This document shows, piece after piece, positions 31,539 through 40,430 of a stretch of 43,374 nt of DNA (position 1 is its first letter; the number at the start of each line of letters is the position of its first letter). The translations under genes and the position numbers were made by a program. The notes beneath the pieces were generated by a model. It worked only from the letters and a program-made list of their open reading frames with translations, ran no database searches and was not told the origin of the DNA. The DNA is from an uncultured Methylococcaceae bacterium (lineage in GTDB: Bacteria; Pseudomonadota; Gammaproteobacteria; Methylococcales; Methylomonadaceae), in the NCBI GenBank assembly GCA_913056195.1, contig CAJXMF010000019.1:1-43374 (forward strand), in the 5' to 3' direction.

Positions 31539-33230
31539 ATGAAAAAGAAGATGTATTTTGCTGATAATAAACTGTTGTATGGCATTTTGGGCGTTTTGTT
31601 GACAAGCTGCGCCCAAAAACCCTTTCAGGAATCGAGCGGCCATCTACAACCTGTTTCCCCATCATCGGCCGCAGAGCATTCGATACCGCCGCCGGCTCTG
31701 GACGATATCATGTTACCCGCGCCTGAAGCACAGAAAAAGGAAGCGGTCTATACAGTCGTTGTGCATGACTTGCCTGTCGGCGAGCTGTTATTCGCGTTGG
31801 CGCGGGATGCTAAAAAAAATATTGATATTGCACCCGGAATCAGCGGTAATGTAACCTTGAATGCGATTGATCAGACCTTGACATAAATTCTGGAACGCTT
31901 GAAAAGGCAGGTGGATTTACGTTATCGCATCGTGGGCGATACCCTGGTGGTATCACCGGATACGCCTTATTTTGTGCAATATAAGGTGCCTTATATCAAC
32001 ATGGAGCGTTCCAGCACCAATGAGGTCAGTATTGCGACGAAAGTGGCTTCAACCGGTTCCGGTACGGGTAATTCAGGGTCGGGTTCGGGAGGCGGTAATT
32101 CTTCTTCTGGAGGCGGCAGTAATTCTTCGACCAAGGTCAGTTCAAAATCAGTGCATCAGTTCTGGCGACATCTGGTGAGCAATCTGCGTGCAATTCTGCG
32201 CGATCAAGACAGTATTCAGACCGGCTCACAAAGCCAGAGTAGTGGACAACAAGCCTCAGGAGGACAGCAAGGTAAACTGGAAAACAGTATTGTTGCCCAT
32301 CAGGAAGCCGGTATCATCAGTATCCGTACCACCGAGCGTAAACATCGGCAAATTGCCAAATATATCGCCAATGTGGTGGAGCATGCCACCCGGCAGGTGT
32401 TGATTGAAGCGACGGTGGTGGAAGTTGCTTTGAATGATCAGTATGAAACCGGTGTGGACTGGAGTGTACTGGTCAATAAAAACAATGGCTCACCGGCGAT
32501 CACTTTAGGGCAGAGTTTTCAGCAGTTGGTCGCCACCGGTAGTAATGTTACACCGGTAACGGCAGCAATAGCTGGCAGGGATTTATTGGCTTCGGTAAAA
32601 ATGCTGGATACCTTTGGCAATACCCGGGTGTTGTCCAGCCCTAAGTTGATGGTGTTGAACAATCAGACGGCGGTGTTAAAGGTCGTTAAAAATCAGGTGT
32701 ATTTCACCATGACAGCCGAACAAAGTCAGGCTGTACAAGGTTCGACATTATCGACCATTGAAACTCAGGTACATACGGTGCCGGTCGGCCTGGTGATGAG
32801 TGTGACGCCTCAGATCAATGAAAATGAGGATGTCATTATTAATGTCAGACCGACTATTTCCCGGCAAACAGGGGTGGTTGCCGACCCGAATCCGGCCTTT
32901 AAACAGCAAAATATCACCAGTGAAATTCCGGTTATCGAGGTGCGCGAAATGGAATCGGTGCTCAGGGTTCATAATGGCGATATTGCCGTGATCGGCGGGT
33001 TGATGGAGGATAATGTCAATAATCAGACCGAGGGTACGCCCGGTTTAAGCCGTGTTCCTTACCTTGATAATATTTTCAGTTATAAAAATAAAAACAGCCG
33101 CAAGACTGAACTGGTGATTTTTATTCGCCCGCGGGTGATTAAAAGTGCCAGTATCAAAGAAGACTTGAGTGATTTTAATCGTTATTTGACGCCGCAACCG
33201 GTTAAATTTGAGGTACCGAGGTTTCGATGA
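31539..33230 (+). pseudogene. mshL: Secretin MshL, interrupted by TAA at codon 116
   Basis: MshL-type secretins form the outer-membrane channel of MSHA-like pili. The reading frame starts with a lipoprotein signal (lipobox GVLLTSC) and a short N-domain (VHDLPVGELLFALARDAKKNIDIAPGISGNVTLNAIDQTLT). It meets TAA at 31884-31886, where homologs are expected to have Gln (CAA), then continues in the same frame with ILERLKRQVDLRYRIVGDT to 33230. The rest holds a Gly/Ser-rich loop (about 32050-32130) and the secretin core (VLSSPKLMVLNNQTAVLKVV, VSVTPQ-type strands, IAVIGGLMEDN, LVIFIRPRVI). The 3' part alone has no signal peptide, so it could not be exported. Sequencing error or readthrough are the alternatives. 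ATGA overlap with the next gene. Confidence 0.87.
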
Positions 33231-34762
33231 GTTTATTGCTGGATGCCCTGAAACAGGCAGAGGAAAGTAAAAAACAACAGAAGACAGCCGAGCTGGATAA
33301 GGCTGAATCCGGCATTCAGGAATTATCCTCTGAACACGATGAGTCTTTGCCTGTTACGGCCGTTGAAACGCCTTCTGATCAGTGGACGGAACTGGATGTT
33401 TTGCCTGATTTTGATTTGACAAGCATTGACGATGACGGTGTTTCTTCATCTTCTTCTGATTTATCAGCAAAAACCTCGTCCGCTTTACAACTTGAAGCGG
33501 TGAACGATGGGCCTGAGTCGCCTGTGGCTCTCGAAACACCGCAAGCTTCAGCAGCGTCAGATGAAATCGCTCAATCGGATAAGTCGGAAGTCGCCATGAC
33601 GGCAGAGACTGAGCCGGATAAAACAGAAGTGCTGCAAGCAGACCCAGAGGCGGTTGATGAGAAAACGGAAACAGATGTAGCCGTCGTTGAACAAACCAGT
33701 CGTTCACAAAAATCGGCTGCCGATACGGCGACTCGGCCGGAAGATATGGAAGCGGCCCGAGCGATTTTGCAAGGCCATCGTTGGCAAAAGCAATACACAT
33801 TTTATGCCGTATTGCTAATCCTGCTTTTATTATTGAGCGCGGGCGGTTATTACCTGTTTTTCATGCCGCCGACTCAAATATCGCAGGATTATCCGCCTGT
33901 AGAGGGCATGATGGACGAGGATGGCATGGGTACTGTAGCCAATGATTCTGACTTACCGGGATCTGAGACATCGGTTTCGACACCCATCAGTTCATCGTCC
34001 GATGACCACAATGGCGTTAATCAAGCGCAAGTCAGTCAGCAGTCCATAACGCCGAAAAAAAATAGCCTGGCTGAGAAAGATAACACTCCTCATTCAATTG
34101 GGCGCCCGCTTACGCCAAAATCTCAACCTCGGTTTCAATCCCTGCAGGCGTCAAGTCCCATCACGATAAAGATTAAAAGGCCATCGCCACGACTGGATCG
34201 AGATTTGGCCGAAGCCTATGCCGTATTTCGGCAACATGATTATACATTGGCAGAGCAACTTTACCGGCGTGTGACAAGGCGTGACCCGAAACAGGTCGAT
34301 GCCTGGTTAGGCTTGGCGGCGATTGCCGAAAAACACGGCCAGGTGAAGATGGCCAAAGCACTTTATCAGCGGGTTTTGCAAATTGATAGTCAGCAGACTT
34401 ATGCGCAAAATGCCTTGATTCGTTTACAGAATAGACAAAGCCCGGCCGAACAGGCGGTGTTGTATCGGCAATTAGCCGAAAAATACCCGGACAATGCGCA
34501 GGCACAAGCGGCTCTGGCGCATTTTTATGTGGCACAACGGCGTTGGCGACAGGCACAGGAAGCTTATTTTAAAGCGGTGGCTTTGGCACCGGAGAATGCC
34601 TTGTATCACTATAATCTGGCCGTATGTCTGGATCATCTGGGGAAATCGGATGCGGCCTTGCGCTATTATCAAAAAACCTTGCAGTTGAACGCGCACACCC
34701 CTCAAACCGGAATTGATCCGGAACGTGTCAGGCACAGAATTCAGCAATTACAGGGGGCATAA
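33227..34762 (+). CDS. mshN: MshN-like TPR protein
   Basis: The 511-residue protein begins MSLLLDALKQAEESKKQQ, the standard N-terminal start of MshN/GspB-like pilus and secretion proteins. A long acidic, Ser/Thr-rich cytosolic region follows (about 20-185), then one membrane helix near 189-212 (FYAVLLILLLLLSAGGYYLFF), a low-complexity periplasmic linker, and about five TPR repeats from residue 325 (AEAYAVFRQHDYTLAEQLYRRVTRRDP, WLGLAAIAEKHGQVKMAKALYQRVLQID, and so on). TPR proteins here usually act as scaffolds for pilus assembly. It overlaps mshL by four bases. Confidence 0.82.
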   Translation: MSLLLDALKQAEESKKQQKTAELDKAESGIQELSSEHDESLPVTAVETPSDQWTELDVLPDFDLTSIDDDGVSSSSSDLSAKTSSALQLEAVNDGPESPVALETPQASAASDEIAQSDKSEVAMTAETEPDKTEVLQADPEAVDEKTETDVAVVEQTSRSQKSAADTATRPEDMEAARAILQGHRWQKQYTFYAVLLILLLLLSAGGYYLFFMPPTQISQDYPPVEGMMDEDGMGTVANDSDLPGSETSVSTPISSSSDDHNGVNQAQVSQQSITPKKNSLAEKDNTPHSIGRPLTPKSQPRFQSLQASSPITIKIKRPSPRLDRDLAEAYAVFRQHDYTLAEQLYRRVTRRDPKQVDAWLGLAAIAEKHGQVKMAKALYQRVLQIDSQQTYAQNALIRLQNRQSPAEQAVLYRQLAEKYPDNAQAQAALAHFYVAQRRWRQAQEAYFKAVALAPENALYHYNLAVCLDHLGKSDAALRYYQKTLQLNAHTPQTGIDPERVRHRIQQLQGA

Positions 34763-34766
34763 AGCC

Positions 34767-36467
34767 ATGTCGGAAAAGAAACCCATACGTTTGGGTGATC
34801 TGTTGATTGACGAAAATATTATTACGCCTGATCAGCTCAAGATCGCCTTGATTGAACAAAAGTCTACCGGTGAGCAGCTGGGTAAGGTGCTGGTGTCTTT
34901 GGGTTTTGTCAATGAAGATACCCTGCGGGATTTGCTGGGTGAGTCACTGGGGCAGCAAAGTGTCAGTCTTAAAAACCATTTACCGGATCCTGTGGCGTTG
35001 AAGATGATTGACCAGGAACAGGCGCGACAGCTGAAGGCTTTGCCGATCAGTTTTGATGAAGATAAAAAACAGCTGGCGGTTGCCATGATCGACACGTTTA
35101 ATATTGTGGTTATCGACCGGATTTCACAGTTAGTGGGTGCCGATATTGATATCGAGCCGGTGCTGGTCAGTGAAACAGAGCTGGAATATGCGCTGGATCA
35201 GTTTTATGGTTTTGAATTATCCATTGATGGCATCCTCAATGAATTGGAGGGTTATGATTCGATAGACCAGGAACAATTGCAGGGCGAAACCAGCCATCCA
35301 CTGGTGCGCTTGATCGATGCGTTATTGCTGGATGCCGTGAAAAAAGGCGCATCGGATATTCACTTTGAACCTGAAGCTAAATATCTGCGTATTCGCTATC
35401 GTATTGATGGTGTATTGCGACAGATCAGAAGTCTGCATCATAAGTTTTGGTCAGCTATGGTCGTGCGGCTCAAGGTAATGTCGGGTATGGATATCACCGA
35501 AACCCGGCTGCCACAGGATGGGCGTATCGGTTTGACCCTTGGTACGCATGAAATAGATTTCAGGGTGGCGTCGCAGCCTACGGTTTATGGCGAAAACGTG
35601 GTGCTGAGAATTCTGGACAGGAAAAAAGGCATCGTTCCGCTCGATAAATTACAATTAAGCGATTATGCGTTTGCCCAATTACAATTGATGATGGCTCGCC
35701 CTGAGGGGATTATTATCATGACCGGGCCTACCGGCAGTGGTAAAACGACGACACTGTATTCCATGCTCAATCATTTAAATGATGAATCCGTGAATATCAT
35801 GACACTGGAAGATCCGGTGGAATATCCCATGATCATGGTTAGACAAAGTTCGATCAATTCGGCATTGAAAATGGATTTCGCCGGCGGTATTCGCTCGTTG
35901 ATGCGGCAGGATCCCGATATTATCCTGATTGGTGAGGTGCGCGATGGCGAAACGGCCACCATGGCATTTCGTGCCGCCATGACCGGCCATAAGGTGTTTA
36001 CCACACTGCATACCAACTCGGCGGTCGCCTCATTCACCCGCCTGCGGGATATCGGTGTGCAAGACGGGATTATGACAGGCAATATTATCGGTATTGTGGC
36101 GCAGCGTCTGGTCAGGCGTTTATGTGAACACTGCAAACAGGCGTATGAACCAGGCGATGTGGAAAGGAAACTGTTAGGAGTCGAAGCCGGAAAAGCGGTG
36201 ACTATCTTTTCGGCTGCAGGCTGTGAGCATTGTTATCAGACGGGCTATAAAGGCCGTTTTGCCATTATGGAAGTGTTACGGGTGGATGCCGAGATCGATA
36301 ATCATATTGCGCATTCGGCCACGCCTTATGAAATTGAACAGAAGGCGCAGCAAAATGGATTCAGAACCCTGGCAGACGAAGGCATCGTCAAGATATTGGA
36401 AGGCATGACCAGTATCGACGAGTTGTCGCGTATCGTGGATTTAACCCGCTACCTGAATGATGATTAA
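34767..36467 (+). CDS. mshE: Pilus assembly ATPase MshE with c-di-GMP-type N-domain
   Basis: The 566-residue protein is a GspE/PilB-type hexameric ATPase that powers pilus extension. The N-terminal MshEN domain is clear: RLGDLLIDENIITPDQLKIAL near residue 6 and then Q-x5-G-x-x-LG-x-x-LVSLGF, two copies of the pattern shown to bind c-di-GMP in MshE. The ATPase core has Walker A GPTGSGKTTTLY near 320, the Asp box TLEDPVEYP, Walker B-type DIILIGEVRD, the His box TTLHTNSA, and a tetracysteine zinc site CEHC...CEHC (near 453 and 486). I chose the ATG at 34767, five bases after the mshN stop. An upstream start would lie inside mshN. Confidence 0.93.
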   Translation: MSEKKPIRLGDLLIDENIITPDQLKIALIEQKSTGEQLGKVLVSLGFVNEDTLRDLLGESLGQQSVSLKNHLPDPVALKMIDQEQARQLKALPISFDEDKKQLAVAMIDTFNIVVIDRISQLVGADIDIEPVLVSETELEYALDQFYGFELSIDGILNELEGYDSIDQEQLQGETSHPLVRLIDALLLDAVKKGASDIHFEPEAKYLRIRYRIDGVLRQIRSLHHKFWSAMVVRLKVMSGMDITETRLPQDGRIGLTLGTHEIDFRVASQPTVYGENVVLRILDRKKGIVPLDKLQLSDYAFAQLQLMMARPEGIIIMTGPTGSGKTTTLYSMLNHLNDESVNIMTLEDPVEYPMIMVRQSSINSALKMDFAGGIRSLMRQDPDIILIGEVRDGETATMAFRAAMTGHKVFTTLHTNSAVASFTRLRDIGVQDGIMTGNIIGIVAQRLVRRLCEHCKQAYEPGDVERKLLGVEAGKAVTIFSAAGCEHCYQTGYKGRFAIMEVLRVDAEIDNHIAHSATPYEIEQKAQQNGFRTLADEGIVKILEGMTSIDELSRIVDLTRYLNDD

Positions 36468-36478
36468 CCCCAGAAAAT

Positions 36479-37684
36479 ATGGCTGAATTTCGCTATCGTG
36501 CCGTTAACAGGGAAGGCAAGATTGTAGCTGGCACGCAAACCAGTCATTCAGCCCGTGATCTGGAAGTAAAACTGAAGCGGCTGAATTTACAGTTGTTGTC
36601 GTGTCATGAATACAAGCCCTTGCTGGGATTTGTACAGCGTCGCAAGGTCAGTCGGCGGGATTTGATCAATTATTGTTTCTATCTTGAACAAATGACCCGT
36701 TCAGGCATTCCGCTGGTCGAAGCGCTGGAAGATTTGCAGGAAAGTCTGTCAACTAGTTATCTGGGCGAAGTGATTGCCATTCAGATAGCCGAAATCAATG
36801 AAGGCAAAGCGTTTTCAGAGACACTGGCAGGGTTTCCTGGCATTTTTTCTGGGACATTTATCAGCCTGATTAAAGCCGGTGAGAAAAGCGGAGAATTAGT
36901 GTCGGTATTAAAAGATTTGACCGAAACGCTGATATGGCAGGATGAATTGATTGCGCAAACCAGAAAAGCTTTGATGTTGCCCATGTTTATGGCTGTCGTG
37001 GTGTTTTGTGTGGTGTTCTTCCTGATGACTTTTCTGGTGCCGCAACTGGTGACGTTTATTACCTCAATGGGACAGGAATTACCGGTTTATACGAAGTTAC
37101 TCATTGTCGTATCGGATTTTTTTGTCAACTACTGGCCCGCCGTGCTGGCGTCGCCGTTTGCGCTGATTGTGATCTTTCGACAACTGCTGAAACATAGCCC
37201 GCGCTTCCGCTTTCAGGTTGACAAACTCAAACTTAAAATCTGGGTATTAGGCCCATTGCTCGAGAAAATCATCCTGTCCCGCTTTGTTAATTATCTGGCT
37301 TTATTATATCGTTCTGGCATTCCGATTATTGACAGTTTGAAAATGACAGAAATCATTGTGGAAAACAAGGTGATCGAGCAGGCGTTGCGGAATGTGCGTA
37401 CGATGATTGCCGATGGTGCGACAGTGAGTCTGGCTTTCGAAATGGGCGAAATTTTCCCGAAACTGGTGCTGAGTATGATAAGAGTCGGCGAAAAAACAGG
37501 TGATTTGGGGGCTTCTTTGCAGAATGTCAGCTATTTTTACAAAAGAGATGTCGATGAACTGATCGCGAATGTGCAGCAAATGATCGAGCCTGCAATGACC
37601 GTGGTCATGGGTTTTATTATTGGTTGGGTGATGTTATCGGTGCTGGGGCCGGTATATGATTTGATCGGCAACATAAAAATTTAA
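36479..37684 (+). CDS. mshG: Pilus inner-membrane platform protein MshG
   Basis: The 401-residue protein is a GspF/PilC-type platform protein. It has the usual double T2SSF repeat: EQMTRSGIPLVEALEDLQES...FSETLAGFPGIFSGTFISLIKAGEKSGEL in the first half and LALLYRSGIPIIDSLKMTE...FPKLVLSMIRVGEKTGDLGASLQNVS in the second. Three membrane segments lie near residues 165-190, 213-230 and 370-395. It couples MshE to pilin assembly. It starts eleven bases after mshE and ends two bases before the next gene. Confidence 0.92.
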   Translation: MAEFRYRAVNREGKIVAGTQTSHSARDLEVKLKRLNLQLLSCHEYKPLLGFVQRRKVSRRDLINYCFYLEQMTRSGIPLVEALEDLQESLSTSYLGEVIAIQIAEINEGKAFSETLAGFPGIFSGTFISLIKAGEKSGELVSVLKDLTETLIWQDELIAQTRKALMLPMFMAVVVFCVVFFLMTFLVPQLVTFITSMGQELPVYTKLLIVVSDFFVNYWPAVLASPFALIVIFRQLLKHSPRFRFQVDKLKLKIWVLGPLLEKIILSRFVNYLALLYRSGIPIIDSLKMTEIIVENKVIEQALRNVRTMIADGATVSLAFEMGEIFPKLVLSMIRVGEKTGDLGASLQNVSYFYKRDVDELIANVQQMIEPAMTVVMGFIIGWVMLSVLGPVYDLIGNIKI

Positions 37685-37686
37685 AG

Positions 37687-39267
37687 ATGGCAGATCCGGT
37701 AATTCTTTATTTAAGCAACAATGGTCTGAGCATTTATCGCTGGCAGAAAAAAAAGCTGTGTCAGGATATGCAGTTCAAAACAGTCGAACAGGCATCTGAG
37801 TCGCTGGCAGATTATTTCAAGCGCTATGGGAAACCGGCCAGGCTTGTTTTGGATGTTCTGGAAGAAACGTATTCCCTGGAATCAATTCCTCAACTGAACC
37901 GCCGTGATCAGGTGAGTCTGATCCGTCGCAAGCAGCAGCAGCTTTTTCCGGGCTTGAATTATGTCTATAAAGCGGTAAAAGGCCGCCGTGCTTCAGACAG
38001 AAAAGATGATTTAGTCTTGTTTGCGGCGATTACCGATGAATCAGTCCTGAAACCCTGGCTGGTGTTGTTGGCCAGTCATAAGATTATTGTTTCAGGTGTT
38101 TATTCTTTGCCGGTGTTACAGGAAGCCTGTGTCAGTCAGTTTCAGGACAAAGCCGATAAATTATTGATCAGTGTTGCCAAACAAGGGAAAGGTGTTTATC
38201 TGCGGCAGAGTTTTTTTAAAGATGGTGTTTTGGCACTGAGTCGGTTCAAATTTATCAACAGTACGGATAGTCAGGAAGTCGCCGAGGAAGTTAAGGAAGA
38301 TGTTGAACGCAGTCTCCGATTTATGGCAAGGCATTTTTTTGTGACAACCGACAAAAACCTGAGCGCTTATTTTTTTGCCACAGACGCCTTGAATCGGGAT
38401 TTTTTTGACCAGGTAAGATTCGAAGATATCCGCCTGTCGCCAGTTTTTATCGATACGCAGGCCTTTGCGGCCATACAGGGCTATGCGCTTCCATCGGACT
38501 GTAGTTTCTCGGTTTTTGTGGCTGGTTTGCAAGCCCGAAAGCCTTTTTTAAAAACACATTATCAAGATCCCCAAAGTCAGTATTTTTATCGCCATTATTT
38601 AATCCGGAAGGGCTTGAATATCGGTAGCGCACTGATGCTGACCGGTGCATTAGCCTATGCCGGATTTGGTTTTTTTAACGGGCAAGAGAAAATTGCACAG
38701 CGTATTGATTTGCAGCGCCAACGTGCGCAGATTCTATATGATTTAACGCAAATACCCGATGTTCCATCTTATAGAGGTCTGACGCCATTACAACTGCAGG
38801 CGAATTTGAAAACCTATCAAAAAACCAAACAGCAGGCTTTATCCGGTGATGACATTTTATTGGCTATCAGCGAGGCATTGACGGCGTTTCCAACTGTTCA
38901 GTTGACTCGACTGAGCTGGGGGAAGGCGGCCGACGAAGATACCGTAAAGGATAATGCGAACGATATGATGATGCCAGATATGGGCGCGGATATGGGCATG
39001 GATGTCGCTATAGACGAGGGCGGATTACAAACACCGCCGATTGAAATCACCGTGGCGGGACGGATTGAGCCGTTTAATGGTGATTTTAGACAGGCATTGA
39101 ACCAGATCGAACGCTTTCGTCTGCGTTTGGCGGCCATACCATCAATCCGTCATGTGAAGGCCATTCAGCTACCAGTGACCCTTGATAACGACAAAGAGTT
39201 GGCAGGCTCTGTTCAGAACGGCAAAAAAGAAGCCTTGTTTATCTTGACAATGGAGTGGCCGCGATGA
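37687..39267 (+). CDS. PilM-PilN-like fusion, MshI position
   Basis: The 526-residue protein has an N-terminal region (about 1-290) built like the actin-fold PilM/GspL cytoplasmic domain (LYLSNNGLSIYRWQKKK, LVLDVLEETYSLESIPQL, RRDQVSLIRRKQQQLFPG). A single membrane helix follows at about 308-330 (IGSALMLTGALAYAGFGFF), then a PilN-like coiled coil and ferredoxin-fold region. So PilM and PilN roles look merged, as in GspL. A Met/Asp-rich insert (MMMPDMGADMGMDV near residue 425-440) is unusual and could bind metal. It sits where mshI is found in MSHA loci, between mshG and the PilO-like gene. Confidence 0.75.
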   Translation: MADPVILYLSNNGLSIYRWQKKKLCQDMQFKTVEQASESLADYFKRYGKPARLVLDVLEETYSLESIPQLNRRDQVSLIRRKQQQLFPGLNYVYKAVKGRRASDRKDDLVLFAAITDESVLKPWLVLLASHKIIVSGVYSLPVLQEACVSQFQDKADKLLISVAKQGKGVYLRQSFFKDGVLALSRFKFINSTDSQEVAEEVKEDVERSLRFMARHFFVTTDKNLSAYFFATDALNRDFFDQVRFEDIRLSPVFIDTQAFAAIQGYALPSDCSFSVFVAGLQARKPFLKTHYQDPQSQYFYRHYLIRKGLNIGSALMLTGALAYAGFGFFNGQEKIAQRIDLQRQRAQILYDLTQIPDVPSYRGLTPLQLQANLKTYQKTKQQALSGDDILLAISEALTAFPTVQLTRLSWGKAADEDTVKDNANDMMMPDMGADMGMDVAIDEGGLQTPPIEITVAGRIEPFNGDFRQALNQIERFRLRLAAIPSIRHVKAIQLPVTLDNDKELAGSVQNGKKEALFILTMEWPR

Positions 39268-39905
39268 ATCTGGCGAGCATTGATTTTTTTCTGATCAGAA
39301 AAAACCTGGTGGTTTTTCTGGTACTTCTGGCGTTAAGTGCGGGCATCATATACTTAACCGATTCCTGGCTTGAAGATAGTGAGCGGGACTACAAAAAAGA
39401 GCAGGATGCGATTCAGGCGGCCCGAGAAAAATTGCATACACGACAACAGGCGCTGCGAGTCTTTGAGCAGATAAAACCAGAATTGAGTGTTCTGTCAGGG
39501 TTTTCCTATGATAAAGCCGATAAACTGAAATGGCTGGAATATATTCAGCGTTTGTCTGAACAGTTGCAGTTGCCGATGATGACCTATCAGATAAAGGCGC
39601 GAAAGGAAGATGATGTATTGAGCGATGCCTTGCAAGGCACGGATGAAACGGTTTATGTCACTGCAATCGAATTTCAGGCCGGTCTGGTATACGATGAGCA
39701 ATTGTTGCAATTACTGGATGGCTTGAAACGGGCCGATCTGGGATTGTTCAGCGTGGAACAATGTGAACTGGCTCTACAAGCAAAGACCGCTGAGTTTAAG
39801 CCGCGGCAGACTAATTTAACCGCTAATTGCATGCTGGCCTGGTACGAGGTGGATAAAAAAGCGCCGATGGATGATATGTATGGCGGCATGCCGGGTGACA
39901 TGTAA
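39264..39905 (+). CDS. PilO/MshJ-like pilus assembly protein
   Basis: The 213-residue protein has a short cytosolic start, one membrane helix near residues 13-32 (VVFLVLLALSAGIIYLTDSW), a coiled-coil segment and a small periplasmic domain. This is the PilO/MshJ/GspM layout that pairs with PilN. It ends in a Met/Asp-rich tail (MDDMYGGMPGDM), echoing the Met/Asp insert of its neighbour. I chose the ATG at 39264, which overlaps the upstream stop as ATGA. The next gene's ATG overlaps its stop. Confidence 0.72.
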   Translation: MNLASIDFFLIRKNLVVFLVLLALSAGIIYLTDSWLEDSERDYKKEQDAIQAAREKLHTRQQALRVFEQIKPELSVLSGFSYDKADKLKWLEYIQRLSEQLQLPMMTYQIKARKEDDVLSDALQGTDETVYVTAIEFQAGLVYDEQLLQLLDGLKRADLGLFSVEQCELALQAKTAEFKPRQTNLTANCMLAWYEVDKKAPMDDMYGGMPGDM

Positions 39906-40420
39906 TGATAAAAATAATTTTGATGATGATGCTTGTTTTGCCGGTCAATGGGTGGTCAGAAGTGCTTGGGCGACTGTTTATGACAGTGCAGCAACGACAG
40001 CAATTGGCGCATTCCGCCGTTGCTTCATCGGCTGCGACGCAGCAAGCCTCCGTACTGTATTTAAATGGTTTTATTCGTGATCGACGCGGCCGAAAAACAA
40101 TTTGGATCAATCAGCATGATCTGCAGTCAGCGCCGATATCATCGGCTGTTAATGTAGAGCCGTATGTCACGCATCGTTATCAAGTGCCTGTCGATGCCAA
40201 GGGACAACGGTTTTTGCTCAAGCCCGGTCAGCGTTTGACATTGGAAACGTTGCAAATGGCTGACGTTTTTCAGCCGTTACAGCAGCATTCTGATGACAAG
40301 CTAAAGGCTGTGACAGTATCGCCTGCGGTGGCGGATAAAGCGGCTACCGGGGATGAAGATGTCGATATGAAAGCGTTGGTTTCAAAATATGCACCCGTGC
40401 TGAATAGCGTGCAGAAATAA
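39905..40420 (+). CDS. PilP/MshK-like periplasmic protein
   Basis: The 171-residue protein has a signal peptide (MIKIILMMMLVLPVNGWSE). Its mature part has LGRLFMTVQQRQQL and LYLNGFIRDRRGRKTIWINQ, a pattern seen in short periplasmic proteins of MSHA-like loci, in the place of PilP/MshK, which link the inner-membrane assembly to the secretin. The C-terminal 50 residues are low complexity. Identification rests mainly on position and the signal peptide. Confidence 0.62.
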   Translation: MIKIILMMMLVLPVNGWSEVLGRLFMTVQQRQQLAHSAVASSAATQQASVLYLNGFIRDRRGRKTIWINQHDLQSAPISSAVNVEPYVTHRYQVPVDAKGQRFLLKPGQRLTLETLQMADVFQPLQQHSDDKLKAVTVSPAVADKAATGDEDVDMKALVSKYAPVLNSVQK

Positions 40421-40430
40421 ACGGAGGTTC

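Noticed and set aside
1033..31886. Stop-codon recoding (TAA or TAG read as Gln) to explain the three premature stops
   Set aside because: TAA and TAG are used as normal ends of many intact genes here, often inside tight start-stop overlaps, so general recoding is not tenable.
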